In this document: in pieces, positions 1 to 9,262 of the stretch
How positions within the stretch are numbered: the first letter of the stretch is position 1
Layout of the letters: every line of letters starts with the position of its first letter
Source of the DNA: Mameliella sp. MMSF_3455
GTDB taxonomy: Bacteria; Pseudomonadota; Alphaproteobacteria; Rhodobacterales; Rhodobacteraceae
Reading direction: 5' to 3'
Assembly: GCF_030733205.1 (NCBI RefSeq)
Contig: NZ_JASHJL010000030.1
Span: 1-64,000 of the forward strand
DNA: 64,000 nt
Made by a program: the position numbers and the translations under genes
Notes under the pieces: generated by a model
What the model was told of the DNA's origin: nothing
What the model saw: the letters and a program-made list of their open reading frames with translations, nothing else
Database searches by the model: none

Positions 1-35
1 ATGGTCCGGCACGATTCATTTTCCCGAGGGCTTTC

Positions 36-521
36 ATGTTCCGCTGTCTTTCCCTGTTTCTCCTCGCCGCCGGCCCGGTTGTCGCCGACTGTTCCACGCC
101 TGACGCCACCTTTGTCCAGTGCCGCATAGAGGCATCCACAAAGATCCTTGAGGTGTGCGCGGAACAGGATGCCGCCGTCTACCGCTTTGGTCTGCCGGGG
201 CGCCCCGAAATGGAGCTTTTCGAACCCTACGCAATGCTCGACTACCAACCTTGGCCGGGTGTCGGACGGGACATCTGGGAAGAGGCGAGTTTTTACAACG
301 AGGAATACCGCTATACCGCCTTCGCCGGGGCCGAACGGCAGGTCGGTACCGCCGAAACGACACAGCTCTTCGGCGGCGTGATCGTCTCGAAAGATGGAGA
401 AGAGCTCGCCCGGCTGGACTGCGATCCGGACACGGTGACATTCGGCTTTGGTACGGGTTTGTCGGAGGGCAAGTCGCGGGCCGGCTATAGCTGGATACCG
501 GGCGAGGGCTGGGTGCGCTGA
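36..521 (+). CDS. Secreted hypothetical protein
   Basis: A 161-residue protein of unknown function. Residues 1-17 form a hydrophobic leader ending in VVADC, so export to the periplasm is likely. The rest is soluble, acidic and rich in aromatic residues, with Cys at about 19, 28, 41 and 141 that could form disulfides. I recognise no enzyme motif. The ATG at 36 follows a GAGGG ribosome-binding site. It converges on the FAD oxidoreductase gene downstream, so it is not in an operon with it. The upstream neighbour lies outside the window. A lipoprotein reading is unlikely because no clean lipobox precedes the first Cys. Confidence 0.7.
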   Translation: MFRCLSLFLLAAGPVVADCSTPDATFVQCRIEASTKILEVCAEQDAAVYRFGLPGRPEMELFEPYAMLDYQPWPGVGRDIWEEASFYNEEYRYTAFAGAERQVGTAETTQLFGGVIVSKDGEELARLDCDPDTVTFGFGTGLSEGKSRAGYSWIPGEGWVR

Positions 522-627
522 CCCAGAAGGCCCCGCCGATTGCAGCCGGTGAGGGGATGCGCGTCATCCAGCGGTCGCGCGTCTCCCTGCAACAGTCGCG
601 TCCCTGACGGGCAAACGCCCGACATCC

Positions 628-1668
628 TCAGCGCAGGGCGTCGAAACCGAATCCCGCCGGGATGCCGTCGCGGCCTTCCAGCACCAGATCGGCCATGACC
701 TCGCCCACCTTGGGGGCCATGCCGAAGCCGATCTTGAACCCGCCATTGGCCACGAAATGCCCGGCACGCCCTGGCCAGGCCCCCAGCAGCGGCGCCCGAG
801 AGCGGGCGCGCGGACGCACGCCGGCCCAACGCTCCAGCACGGTCGCGCCATGCAAGGCAGGCACCGCCGCATAGGCGCGGTCGATCAGCCCCTGGCACTG
901 ATCATCCACCGACATGGGATCGTCGAACTCACGCTCCGAGGTCGAGCCGACAGCCACGGTCCCATCCGCATGGGGGACGATATGCAGCCCATCCACGAAC
1001 AGCTGCGGATCGTCCTGCGCCGCGTAGCGCAGGAGGACGGCCTGCCCTTTCACCCCGTCGCCGACCTTGCGCCCAAGAGCATCGGTCAGATCGCGAAGGC
1101 CCGTCCAGCCCGTCGCCCAGACCACAGCGCCGACGTCCGGCGCCTCGGTCACGATCTCTACGCCGGACACCTCCAGCGCCGCCACCAGTGCGGTGCAGGC
1201 CCGGCGCGGGTACATGCGGGCGGTCAGCGTGTCACGGATCAGCATGCCAGATGGGGTAAGCGGTGACAGGCCGGACAATCCTTCGGCGGGGATCACCTCC
1301 CAGATCGCCCTGCCCTGCCAGAGCGCCTCGGCCCCTCGGGCACGGGTTCGCGCAAGGGCAATGGCGGCTTCGTCCGGCAGCGGTTGCAACCGCCCCGTAC
1401 GGGCATAGCCCGGACTGACGCCGCCGGTTGCCTCGACCCGCGCCCAGTACCCCTCCGCCATCAGCAGGCTGTCGAGTTGAAAGGCCTTCTTCTCGTTCCA
1501 GTTCTCGGGCACATGGGGTGCCAGCGCGCCGACGATCCCGCCCGACGACCCGGCGCCGGGACCATTGGGATCGACCACACGCACCTTTGCACCGCGCAGG
1601 GCACTCGCCCAGGCCACCGACAGGCCGAAAATTCCCGCCCCGCGCACCGTCACCTCGACGCTTGCCAT
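628..1668 (-). CDS. FAD-dependent oxidoreductase, DAO family (MnmC C-domain-like)
   Basis: A 346-residue DAO-fold flavoprotein. The dinucleotide-binding motif GAGIFG lies near residues 10-15, followed by an acidic residue at the end of the second strand (VVDPN), typical of FAD binding. The C-terminal FKIGFGMAPKVGEVMADL closes the FAD site as in glycine/sarcosine oxidase-like enzymes. It is divergent from mnmD with only 48 bp between the two start codons. In enterobacteria the MnmC protein fuses an MnmD-type methyltransferase to exactly this kind of FAD domain, which removes the carboxymethyl group from cmnm5s2U34. I infer a split MnmC function. A D-amino-acid or sarcosine oxidase remains possible. 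Family assignment is secure, substrate is not. Confidence 0.85.
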   Translation of the reverse strand: MASVEVTVRGAGIFGLSVAWASALRGAKVRVVDPNGPGAGSSGGIVGALAPHVPENWNEKKAFQLDSLLMAEGYWARVEATGGVSPGYARTGRLQPLPDEAAIALARTRARGAEALWQGRAIWEVIPAEGLSGLSPLTPSGMLIRDTLTARMYPRRACTALVAALEVSGVEIVTEAPDVGAVVWATGWTGLRDLTDALGRKVGDGVKGQAVLLRYAAQDDPQLFVDGLHIVPHADGTVAVGSTSEREFDDPMSVDDQCQGLIDRAYAAVPALHGATVLERWAGVRPRARSRAPLLGAWPGRAGHFVANGGFKIGFGMAPKVGEVMADLVLEGRDGIPAGFGFDALR

Positions 1669-1716
1669 TGCCTGCCCTCCTCGTCAGAACTCGGCCCGTT
1701 GATAAGGAAGAATGCC

Positions 1717-2391
1717 ATGCCCGACCAGAGCAGCGATCTGGACTGGCGGGACGAGATCCCGGTCTCGACCCGTTTTGACGACCCCTATTACAGTCTCGAA
1801 AACGGGCTGGCCGAAACCGCGCATGTCTTTCTGTCGGGCAACGGCCTGCCGGACCGGTTCCGGGACGGGTTCCGTATCGCCGAGCTGGGGTTCGGCACCG
1901 GGTTGAACCTGCTCGCCGCGCTGCAGCTCTGGCGGATCTCGGGTCAGACCGGCATCCTACACTTCACCACTTACGAGGCCTTCCCCCTGCCGCCCGCAGA
2001 CATGACCCGCGCGCAGGCAAGGTTTCCCGAGATCGCGGATCTCGCCAGCGAACTCGCCCCGCACTGGGGCAACAGGCGTATCGACCTGCCCGACCTGCGG
2101 TTCGAGATGGTGGAAGGCGACGCGCGCGAAACCCTGCCGCTTTGGGAAGGGATGGCTGATGCCTGGTTCCTCGACGGGTTTTCTCCGGCCAAGAACCCCG
2201 AACTCTGGGACGCGGCGCTGATGGAAGAGGTCGCCCGCCACATGGCCCCCGGCGCCACCGCGGCGACCTACACAGCGGCAGGCCATGTGCGTCGCGCCCT
2301 GGCGGCGGCGGGGCTTGAGGTCACACGCATGCCGGGATATGGCCGAAAACGTCACATGACGACAGCTCTAAAACCGCCGATCCCCGGCTGA
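1717..2391 (+). CDS. mnmD: tRNA 5-(aminomethyl)-2-thiouridine methyltransferase MnmD
   Basis: A 224-residue SAM-dependent methyltransferase for wobble U34 of certain tRNAs (nm5s2U to mnm5s2U). The SAM motif is ELGFGTGLNLLAAL near residue 50. The family signature FLDGFSPAKNPELWD follows at about 146, then ATYTAAGHVRRAL and GYGRKRHM at the C-terminus, all as in the N-terminal domain of enterobacterial MnmC. The ATG at 1717 is chosen because AAGGAAG sits 6-7 bases upstream. Another ATG at 1712 is out of frame, and the frame stays open for 111 codons further upstream but only as antisense to the oxidoreductase gene. It lacks the fused FAD domain, which is encoded divergently next door. Confidence 0.93.
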   Translation: MPDQSSDLDWRDEIPVSTRFDDPYYSLENGLAETAHVFLSGNGLPDRFRDGFRIAELGFGTGLNLLAALQLWRISGQTGILHFTTYEAFPLPPADMTRAQARFPEIADLASELAPHWGNRRIDLPDLRFEMVEGDARETLPLWEGMADAWFLDGFSPAKNPELWDAALMEEVARHMAPGATAATYTAAGHVRRALAAAGLEVTRMPGYGRKRHMTTALKPPIPG

Positions 2392-2443
2392 CCCTGCGCG
2401 ACGGGGCCATGCCACGCGACGGCGAGACCCCGGACATATCGCA

Positions 2444-3313
2444 ATGGCTCAGCAGAACACGCGCCTCGGCATCTGGCTCATGGTGGCCACCACATTCGTC
2501 TTTGCCCTGCAGGATGGCATTTCACGCCACCTGGCGGCGGAATACAACGTCATGATGGTGGTGATGATCCGCTACTGGTTCTTCGCCGCCTTCGTGCTGA
2601 CGATCGCGGGGCGCAAGGCAGGCGGCTTGCGCGCCGCGGCGCAAAGCGCCTTTCCCTGGCTGCAGGTCTTTCGCGGCGCGCTGCTGGTGGTCGAGATCAA
2701 CGTGATGGTTCTGGCTTTCGTCTTTCTGGGCCTCGTCGAAAGCCACGCGGTCTTTGCGGCCTATCCCCTGCTGGTGGCCGCCTTGTCTGGCCCAGTGCTG
2801 GGCGAACACGTCGGCTGGCGCCGGTGGACGGCCATCGCCGTGGGCTTTGTCGGGGTCATCATCATCCTGCAACCCTCGGGCGGGGTCTTCTCACCCTACG
2901 CCGCAATCCCGCTTCTGGCGGCACTGATGTTCGCGCTATACGCTCTGCTGACGCGCTATGTTGCCCGTGGCGACAGCTCCGCCACCTCGTTCTTTTACAC
3001 CGGGGTGTCCGGCGTCGGTGTGGCCACGGCGATCGGGGCCTGGTTCTGGGTGCCGATGACCGGCCCCGACTGGGCCTGGATGGGCCTCCTCTGCTTGACC
3101 GGAGCGGCCGGTCACTACCTGATGATCCGCGTCTACGAGGTGGCCGAGGCCAGCGCGGTACAACCCTTTGCCTACCTGCAACTGGTCTTTGCCAGCACCC
3201 TTGGGCTGGTCGTCTTTGACGAGACGCTGCGCTGGAACGTGGTCTTCGGGGCCGCGATGATCGTGGCGGCCGGGCTGTTCACCCTCTGGCGCGCGCGTCA
3301 GAAAGAGGGCTGA
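2444..3313 (+). CDS. EamA-family (DMT) transporter
   Basis: A 289-residue integral membrane protein with about ten hydrophobic helices arranged as two EamA repeats. The protein starts inside a cytoplasmic N-terminus (MAQQNTRLGIWLM) and each half contains the typical Y/F-rich helix followed by a short loop. Members of this drug/metabolite superfamily export amino acids, nucleotides or other metabolites across the inner membrane, and the substrate cannot be read from sequence. It lies 52 bp after mnmD on the same strand, so co-transcription is possible. It converges on the lytic transglycosylase gene, with an extragenic repeat in the gap. Family call is firm; function is generic. Confidence 0.88.
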   Translation: MAQQNTRLGIWLMVATTFVFALQDGISRHLAAEYNVMMVVMIRYWFFAAFVLTIAGRKAGGLRAAAQSAFPWLQVFRGALLVVEINVMVLAFVFLGLVESHAVFAAYPLLVAALSGPVLGEHVGWRRWTAIAVGFVGVIIILQPSGGVFSPYAAIPLLAALMFALYALLTRYVARGDSSATSFFYTGVSGVGVATAIGAWFWVPMTGPDWAWMGLLCLTGAAGHYLMIRVYEVAEASAVQPFAYLQLVFASTLGLVVFDETLRWNVVFGAAMIVAAGLFTLWRARQKEG

Positions 3314-3334
3314 CGACCCGCAGACAGCCGCGGT

Positions 3335-3406
3335 GTTTCTTTGGGCCCCAAATACCTCCGGGGGTGAATGGACGGCAGGTCCAGAGGGGACAGCGCCCCC
3401 TGCCCC
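3335..3406 (+). repeat. Extragenic repeat, copy A (TTCTTTGGGC/AAATAC plus GC hairpin)
   Basis: The core GTTTCTTTGGGCCCCAAATA is followed by CCTCCGGGGG and, about 20 bases on, by GGGG-ACAGCG-CCCC. The same two-part layout recurs at 26245 and 58390. The copy lies between the converging EamA and lytic transglycosylase genes. It may end transcription, but it has no U-tract. Confidence 0.6.
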
Positions 3407-3418
3407 GGCTGACACATG

Positions 3419-5371
3419 TCAATCCAGCACAGCCTTGAGCGTGCCGCCCACCAGTTCCTGGCTGAAAGGCACCGGGTGCGGCGGTTTGCCCAGCCGCGCG
3501 CGGTAGACCGGCAGGCTCTCGGTAACGCGCATGACATAGTTGCGGGTCTCGTCGAAAGGGATCAGCTCGATCCAGTCGATGATGTCGATGTCGCCTTTGC
3601 GGGGATCGCCAAAGCGTTCCATCCAGCCGATCGGCCGCCCCGGGCCCGCGTTGTAACCCGCCGCCATCATAACCGCGTTGCCGTCGAACCGCTCCGACAG
3701 CCCGGCAAGGTAGCGCGAGCCCAGTTTGGCGTTGTAGCCCGGATCGGTCAGCAGGCGGTCAAGATCATACTCCAGCCCCAGCTGGCCAGAGACCAGCTTG
3801 GCCGTGCCGGGCATAAGCTGCATGTAACCACGTGCGCCGGCCCCGGAAATCACCCCCGGATCGAACTCGGACTCGCGCCGCGCAATCGAAAGGACCAGTT
3901 CCTTGGGCACGGGATATTCGCCTTCGGTCACCTGCGGATCCAGCGCGTAGTAGGGACCGGGCAACTGGATGCCGAACTGTGCCGCGCGCTTGCCCAGCAT
4001 GACCTGGATATGCGGACGGTTCATCTCCATCAGCATCATGCCCATGCGTCCCATGTCCTCGCGGTCCAGCGACTCGGCCAGGTGGGTCAGGAAACGCTCG
4101 CCCAGGTTGGTCTCTCCCGCGGCCAGCAAAAGCACAGCCGCCTCGAAGACGCTGGACTTGGTGAAGTCGGCTTGGCGCCAGTCCGGAAACGCCTCGTTGC
4201 CAGCCAGGGTCGGGTCCGGCGGCAGTCCGGCGCGTTCCGCGGCCAACAGGCCATAGAACGAGGTCTGGTACTCGGCCCCGATCGCATAGGCCGCTTTCGC
4301 TTTCTCAACCTCGCCCGCCGCATCGTAGGCACGGCCCAGCCAGTATCCGCCGCGCCCCACCGAGATCGGGGTCCAGACCGCATCGCTGAAGTTCTCGAAA
4401 TGCATCACGGCCAGGTCGGCCCGGTCGAGGAAGCGCAAGGCGATGAACCCGGCGATCCATTCCAGCTCGGCAAATTCGCTGCCGTCGACCAGCCAGTGCC
4501 GGGCGGCGATCTCATAGGCCTCGGCATAGGCGCCTGAACGCATCCGCTCGCGGGCCAGGTCGATCCGTTCGGGCGCCCAGGCCCAGGGTTCGCCCAGCCC
4601 CGCCGGGCTGGCCGATTGCGCACGCAACAGCGCGATGGCGTCCTCGGTGCGCCGCTTGCGCACGCGCCACAGAAACCGCTCGTAGGCCAGTCCGGGGTGA
4701 TCGGCCAGTTGGTCCGGCACCTTGGCAATCAGGGTATCCACGCCCGGTGCAGATGACCGCAGTGCCAGACGCGCCTGCGCCAGCGCTTGCCAGCCCTCAT
4801 CGACCAGCCCCATCATCTGGCCGGCGTCCCGGCTCCACCCCTGCCACAGCGCCATGTCCAGCCGGGCCTCGTGATGGTCGCGCAGGATTTCTCCCCAAGT
4901 GGTCAGGAAGGCGCGGCGTTCATCCGAAGTCATCGACAGGGTGCGCCACGCCAGGACGATATCGGCCTGTGCCGCACCTTCGTTGCCTTCGGCCATATGC
5001 GCCCGGGCAAGGGACAGCGCGCCACTGCCGGTCTGCGGCAGCGCATCGGCAAAGAAAGCCCGGATCCCATCCAGCGAGGCCTCGGACATGGCGGGTTCGG
5101 ATTTCTCGCGCAGGTAGGGAAGCCCCGGCCAGTCCGGGTGACGCGACAGGAAATCCTGCACCTCGCGCGCATCGCCCCGACCCGCCCGCAGCGCGTGCCA
5201 GAGGATCACGTCCACCGCGGCCTGCCCGTCGCCCCGCGCGGCGATTCGGGCCGCCGCCCAGTTGCCTTCGCGCATGGACTGCATGGCCTTGGCCAACGAG
5301 GCTCCTCGCTCCTGCGCAAATGCCGGCAGGGCGGTGACGAACAGCAACAACAAGGCAAGGAGACGTGACAT
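3419..5371 (-). CDS. slt: Soluble lytic murein transglycosylase (Slt family)
   Basis: A 650-residue periplasmic enzyme that cleaves the glycan strand of peptidoglycan to give 1,6-anhydromuropeptides. Residues 1-20 are a signal peptide ending in PAFAQ. A long helical superhelix of TPR-like repeats fills most of the protein, as in Slt70. The C-terminal catalytic SLT domain carries the active Glu in RRESEFDP, followed by GARGYMQLMPGTA, AAGYNAGPGR and ETRNYVMRV. The ATG at 5371 is used because it starts the signal peptide; the frame runs open upstream but encodes no recognisable sequence. It is divergent from dapA, so cell-wall turnover and precursor synthesis genes share one intergenic region. 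Confidence 0.93.
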   Translation of the reverse strand: MSRLLALLLLFVTALPAFAQERGASLAKAMQSMREGNWAAARIAARGDGQAAVDVILWHALRAGRGDAREVQDFLSRHPDWPGLPYLREKSEPAMSEASLDGIRAFFADALPQTGSGALSLARAHMAEGNEGAAQADIVLAWRTLSMTSDERRAFLTTWGEILRDHHEARLDMALWQGWSRDAGQMMGLVDEGWQALAQARLALRSSAPGVDTLIAKVPDQLADHPGLAYERFLWRVRKRRTEDAIALLRAQSASPAGLGEPWAWAPERIDLARERMRSGAYAEAYEIAARHWLVDGSEFAELEWIAGFIALRFLDRADLAVMHFENFSDAVWTPISVGRGGYWLGRAYDAAGEVEKAKAAYAIGAEYQTSFYGLLAAERAGLPPDPTLAGNEAFPDWRQADFTKSSVFEAAVLLLAAGETNLGERFLTHLAESLDREDMGRMGMMLMEMNRPHIQVMLGKRAAQFGIQLPGPYYALDPQVTEGEYPVPKELVLSIARRESEFDPGVISGAGARGYMQLMPGTAKLVSGQLGLEYDLDRLLTDPGYNAKLGSRYLAGLSERFDGNAVMMAAGYNAGPGRPIGWMERFGDPRKGDIDIIDWIELIPFDETRNYVMRVTESLPVYRARLGKPPHPVPFSQELVGGTLKAVLD

Positions 5372-5516
5372 CGACTTGCTTTTTCCGCAATGAAAAGGAA
5401 TAGACGCTTCTTGCAAAGGATAGGTCCGGGAACGGCTCGTGCAACTCACATAGTCGCGGGGTCGGCAGGTTTCCACCTCAAGCCACACCGGGCCGGAAAA
5501 ATGAAAGGAGCGTGTC

Positions 5517-6392
5517 ATGTTTAAAGGTTCAATGCCTGCCCTGGTCACGCCGTTCAAGGACGGCGCCGTGGATTTCGACATGCTCAAGAAGCTGGTCGAA
5601 TGGCACATCGAGGAAGGGTCGCACGGGCTGGTTCCCGTGGGCACGACCGGCGAAAGCCCGACGCTGACGCACCGCGAACACGAAGAGGTGATCGCCTGCG
5701 TTGTCGAGGCCGTCGCAGGCCGCATCCCGGTGATCGCCGGGGCCGGGTCGAACAACACCGACGAGGCGATCCGCTTTACCGAATATGCCGCCAAGGTCGG
5801 CGCCGACGGCGCGCTGGTCGTGACGCCCTACTACAACAAGCCGACCCAGGCCGGCCTGATCGCGCATTTCAAGGCGGTACACGACTGCGCAGACATCCCG
5901 ATCATCATCTACAACATCCCCGGCCGGTCGGTCGTTGACATGTCGCCGGACACGATGGGCGAACTGGCCAAGCTGCCGCGCATTGTCGGCGTCAAGGATG
6001 CCACCGGCGACCTGGCCCGCGTCTGCCAGCAGCGCATCACCTGCGGTCCGGACTTCCTGCAGATCTCGGGCGAGGATGCAACTGCGCACGGGTTCAACGC
6101 CCAGGGCGGGATCGGCTGCATTTCCGTAACCGCGAATGCGGCGCCGCGCCTCTGCGCCGAATTGCAAGAGGCCTGCCTAGCCGGTGACTACGGCAAAGCG
6201 CTGGCGATCCAGGACCGGCTGATGCCGCTGCACCAGGCAATCTTTACAGAGCCGGGCCTCTGCGGCGCGAAATACGCCATGTCGCGGCTGGGGCTCTGTT
6301 CCGACGAGGTCCGCCTGCCGCTGGTGCCGTTGACCGAAGGGACACGCGCCAAGGTGGACAGCGCCCTGCGCCACGCGGGCCTGATGAACTGA
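5517..6392 (+). CDS. dapA: 4-hydroxy-tetrahydrodipicolinate synthase
   Basis: A 291-residue cytoplasmic aldolase that condenses pyruvate and aspartate semialdehyde in the lysine/diaminopimelate pathway. Key residues are visible: Thr43-Thr44 in GTTGESPTL, Tyr132 in IYNIPGRS, and the Schiff-base Lys160 in [10 protein letters not shown]. Length matches the family. A ribosome-binding site AAAGGAG precedes the ATG. It is followed at once by a strong hairpin terminator and converges on the M16 peptidase pair. The partner reductase dapB lies in the same window at about 16 kb, not in an operon with it. Confidence 0.97.
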   Translation: MFKGSMPALVTPFKDGAVDFDMLKKLVEWHIEEGSHGLVPVGTTGESPTLTHREHEEVIACVVEAVAGRIPVIAGAGSNNTDEAIRFTEYAAKVGADGALVVTPYYNKPTQAGLIAHFKAVHDCADIPIIIYNIPGRSVVDMSPDTMGELAKLPRIVGVKDATGDLARVCQQRITCGPDFLQISGEDATAHGFNAQGGIGCISVTANAAPRLCAELQEACLAGDYGKALAIQDRLMPLHQAIFTEPGLCGAKYAMSRLGLCSDEVRLPLVPLTEGTRAKVDSALRHAGLMN

Positions 6393-6423
6393 AGTGACTT
6401 CGGTCTTTCGGGAACAGAATAGG

Positions 6424-6464
6424 AAAGGGCTGGAAACCTCGCGGTTTCCAGCCCTTTTTCCTTT
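6424..6464. terminator. Bidirectional intrinsic terminator between dapA and the M16 peptidases
   Basis: A perfect 15-bp stem (AAAGGGCTGGAAACC at 6424-6438 pairing with 6443-6457) has a TCGC loop and T-rich sequence after it. On the minus strand the A-rich left flank gives a T-tract too, so it can serve both converging units. Confidence 0.9.
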
Positions 6465-6479
6465 TTGTCGGCGGCGGTG

Positions 6480-7799
6480 TTACTGCCCCACCGTCGCCTC
6501 CAGCCCCTCGGGCTGGCCGACCACGACAAAGCGCAGCTCGTCCGGTTTCATCAACTCACCCGCCACGCGCTTGACGTCTTCCAGCGTGACCGCCTCGATC
6601 TTGGCGTTGCGCGTCTTGATGTAGTCGGGCGACAGGTCGTCCATCTGCATGCCCACCAGGATCCGGGCAATCGGCGCGTTGCCATCGAAGCGCAGCGGGT
6701 AAGCGCCGGTCAGGTAGGTCTTGGCGCGCTCCAGTTCCTCGGGCGTCGCGCCCTCGGTGGCCATCTTGGTCCATTCGTCGCGGATCACCTGCACCGTCTC
6801 GGCGATCCGGTCATTGGCGGAGGCCACGCGGCCCAGCATCAGTTCCGCATGCTCTCGCGGCGCAAGGTAGGAATAGACGCCGTAGGTCAGGCCCCGCTTC
6901 TCGCGCACCTCGTTCATCAGCCGCGCCTCGAATCCGCCGCCGCCAAAGATCGTGTTCAGCACATAGGCGGCAAAGAAATCGGGATCGTCCCGTTTCATCC
7001 CCTTTTGGCCAAAGATCGCCACCGACTGCGGGGTGTCAAAGGGCACCACGGTCACGCCGGCCTCGGTCTGCACCTCCACGTCGGCGGGCTGCGGCGCGCC
7101 GACCTCCGGCAGGTCCGAGAACAGCTTGTCCAGCAGCACGCCCAGTTCCTCGGCGCTGATGTCACCGGCGGCGCCCACAAAGACGCGATCCTGCGCCAAG
7201 GCAGCGCGATGCGCATCGACGATATCCGCACGGGTCAGCGCGGTGACGCTTTCAATGGTGCCGCTCTGGTTGGTTCCATAGGGGTGGTCGCCAAAGACCA
7301 GCCCGTAAAAGGCATCGCCCACGATCTCGTCCGGATCGGTGGCATCGGACCGGATGCCGGACAGCACCTGCGCGCGGACACGATCAATGGCCACCTCGTC
7401 GAAACGGGGCGAGACCAGAGATGACCGAAGCAGATCCACTGCCTCGTCCCGCGTTTCGGTCAGGAACTTCGCGGAAACGCTGACCGTGTCGTCGCCGACA
7501 TCGTAGCGGAACTGCGCCGCGATGCCGTCGCGCGCCTCGGCAAAGCCGCGCGCGTCCAGGTCGTCGGCGCCCTCTTCCAGCAGGCCGACCATCAGGTTGG
7601 TCGCCCCGCGTTTGCCCGGCGCATCCAGCGAGGCCCCGCCCAGGAACCTGATTTCCAGCGCGACGAATGGGATAGACGGCTCTTCGACCAGCCAGGCCTT
7701 GAAGCCGCCGGGACTGGTGACTTCCTGAATATCGATCTCGGCATGGGCGGCAAAACCGGCGCAGATCAGGCCGAAGGCAAGGACAAAGCGGCGGATCAT
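6480..7799 (-). CDS. M16 family peptidase-like protein lacking the zinc motif
   Basis: A 439-residue exported protein with two M16 domains. A signal peptide (ending AAHAE) precedes the mature part. At the position where active M16 enzymes have HxxEH, this protein reads ATNLMVGLLEEGADD, so the zinc ligands are missing. Later parts keep the family pattern, for example the glycine-rich GGGGFEARLMNEVREKRGLTY of the C-terminal domain. Its ATG overlaps the stop codon of the upstream, catalytically complete M16 gene (ATGA), which implies coupled translation. This fits the known arrangement of paired M16B subunits, where one chain is catalytic and the other helps form the closed chamber. Substrate unknown. 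Confidence 0.9.
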   Translation of the reverse strand: MIRRFVLAFGLICAGFAAHAEIDIQEVTSPGGFKAWLVEEPSIPFVALEIRFLGGASLDAPGKRGATNLMVGLLEEGADDLDARGFAEARDGIAAQFRYDVGDDTVSVSAKFLTETRDEAVDLLRSSLVSPRFDEVAIDRVRAQVLSGIRSDATDPDEIVGDAFYGLVFGDHPYGTNQSGTIESVTALTRADIVDAHRAALAQDRVFVGAAGDISAEELGVLLDKLFSDLPEVGAPQPADVEVQTEAGVTVVPFDTPQSVAIFGQKGMKRDDPDFFAAYVLNTIFGGGGFEARLMNEVREKRGLTYGVYSYLAPREHAELMLGRVASANDRIAETVQVIRDEWTKMATEGATPEELERAKTYLTGAYPLRFDGNAPIARILVGMQMDDLSPDYIKTRNAKIEAVTLEDVKRVAGELMKPDELRFVVVGQPEGLEATVGQ

Positions 7800-9160
7800 T
7801 GGGTCACCTCCTGCTGCGGGGTCTGTGCGTCCGGCGCCATCAGGTAGCCGGTCACGGATTGGCGGCGATCGAACACCTTTTGCGCGGTGGCCACGATATC
7901 CTCGCCCGTCACCGACTGCAGGACTTCTGGCCACTCCTGCACATCCTCGACCGTCAGTCCGGTGGTCAGCGCGTTGCCATAGCGGCGCGCCATGCTGGCG
8001 GGATTGTCCAGCGCATAGATGCGGGACGCCTTGATCTGGAACTTGATCCGGTCCAGCTGGTCCGGGTCGATCCCCTCTGCAATCACCTCGGATAAAACGT
8101 CGTCCAGAGCGGCTTCAGCCTCTTGCAGGCTGACGCCGGCCGCCGGCACGACGACCAGGGTAAAGCTGGAGGCATCCAGCGTGGTGTCGTCATAGTAGGC
8201 GTCGGTGTAAACCGCCACCTGGCTTTCGAACTGCAGTTTCTGTGTCAGGACAGAGGTCTGCCCGCCGGCCAGAACCTCGGACAGGATGGCCAGCGCCGCC
8301 GCTTCCTGCTGGGCACCGCTGGTTCGGGCGGGCGCCAGGTAGCTGCGGGTGATGTAGGGCTGCGACACGCGGGGATCGGTGTAGGTCATGCGCCGTTCGG
8401 ACAGGTGCCGCGGTTCGGTCGGGCGGGCACGCTCGACCAGGTCGGGATTGGCGGGCAGCGGGCCGTAATGCTCCTCTGCCAGGGTGCGCACCTCTTCCGG
8501 CGTCACGTCACCGGCCACCACCAGGATGGCATTGTTGGGCGCGTAGAACTGGCGGTAATAGTCCAGCGCATCATCCAGATCGAGCTGCTCCATCTCGTGC
8601 CGCCAGCCGATCACCGGCGTGCCGTAGGGGTGGTTGAGGTAGAGCGCCGCGTCCTTCTGTTCGCGGAAAAGCGCGCCGGGGCTGTTCTCCACGCGCGAGT
8701 TCCGCTCTTCGATGATCACCTCGCGCTCGGTCAGGATATCGGCTTCCGTCAGGCGCAAGTTGACCATCCGGTCGGCTTCCATCTTCATCATCAGGCCCAG
8801 ACGATCGGCGGCGACGCGCTGGTGATAGGCCGTGGTGTCGTAGCTGGTAAAGGCATTGTCGGTGCCACCATTGAGCGCCACCGTTGCGCTGAACTCGCCG
8901 GGGTCCAGCGTATCGGTTCCCTTGAACAGAAGGTGCTCGAGGAAATGCGCCACCCCCGAGGACCCGGGACGTTCATCTGCAGAGCCTGCGCGATACCAGA
9001 CCATGTGCACCACGACCGGCGCGCGGTGATCCTCGATCACGACAACGTCCATGCCGTTGTCCAGCGCGAAGGTCGATACCTTGCCGGTCTCCTGGGCGGA
9101 GACGGCGACAGGCGCGGTCATGGATAGGGCGAAAGCGAATAACAGGGTCAGTCGGCGCAT
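7796..9160 (-). CDS. M16 family zinc metallopeptidase (catalytic subunit)
   Basis: A 454-residue periplasmic zinc peptidase. Residues 1-22 are a signal peptide (ending VSAQ). The inverted zinc motif HFLEH is at 72-76, and the distal Glu ligand lies in the stretch EREVIIEE near residue 150. The C-terminal half is the second M16 domain (for example residues 250-440). It is the first gene of a two-gene unit and overlaps the next gene by four bases. Families of this type degrade small peptides or signal-peptide remnants; the target is not visible here. Confidence 0.93.
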   Translation of the reverse strand: MRRLTLLFAFALSMTAPVAVSAQETGKVSTFALDNGMDVVVIEDHRAPVVVHMVWYRAGSADERPGSSGVAHFLEHLLFKGTDTLDPGEFSATVALNGGTDNAFTSYDTTAYHQRVAADRLGLMMKMEADRMVNLRLTEADILTEREVIIEERNSRVENSPGALFREQKDAALYLNHPYGTPVIGWRHEMEQLDLDDALDYYRQFYAPNNAILVVAGDVTPEEVRTLAEEHYGPLPANPDLVERARPTEPRHLSERRMTYTDPRVSQPYITRSYLAPARTSGAQQEAAALAILSEVLAGGQTSVLTQKLQFESQVAVYTDAYYDDTTLDASSFTLVVVPAAGVSLQEAEAALDDVLSEVIAEGIDPDQLDRIKFQIKASRIYALDNPASMARRYGNALTTGLTVEDVQEWPEVLQSVTGEDIVATAQKVFDRRQSVTGYLMAPDAQTPQQEVTQ

Positions 9161-9262
9161 GCGGCATCCTCTGGTTTTCCGGATGTCGCATTAGGTACGC
9201 GCGGCAGCGGCAACTTCAAGCCGGAGTTACGGTCTCGTGACCGGCGCGCGCGGCGCGGGCCG

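Noticed and set aside
3416-4537. A 373-codon frame antisense to the lytic transglycosylase
   Set aside because: No recognisable protein; overlaps the SLT domain on the opposite strand.
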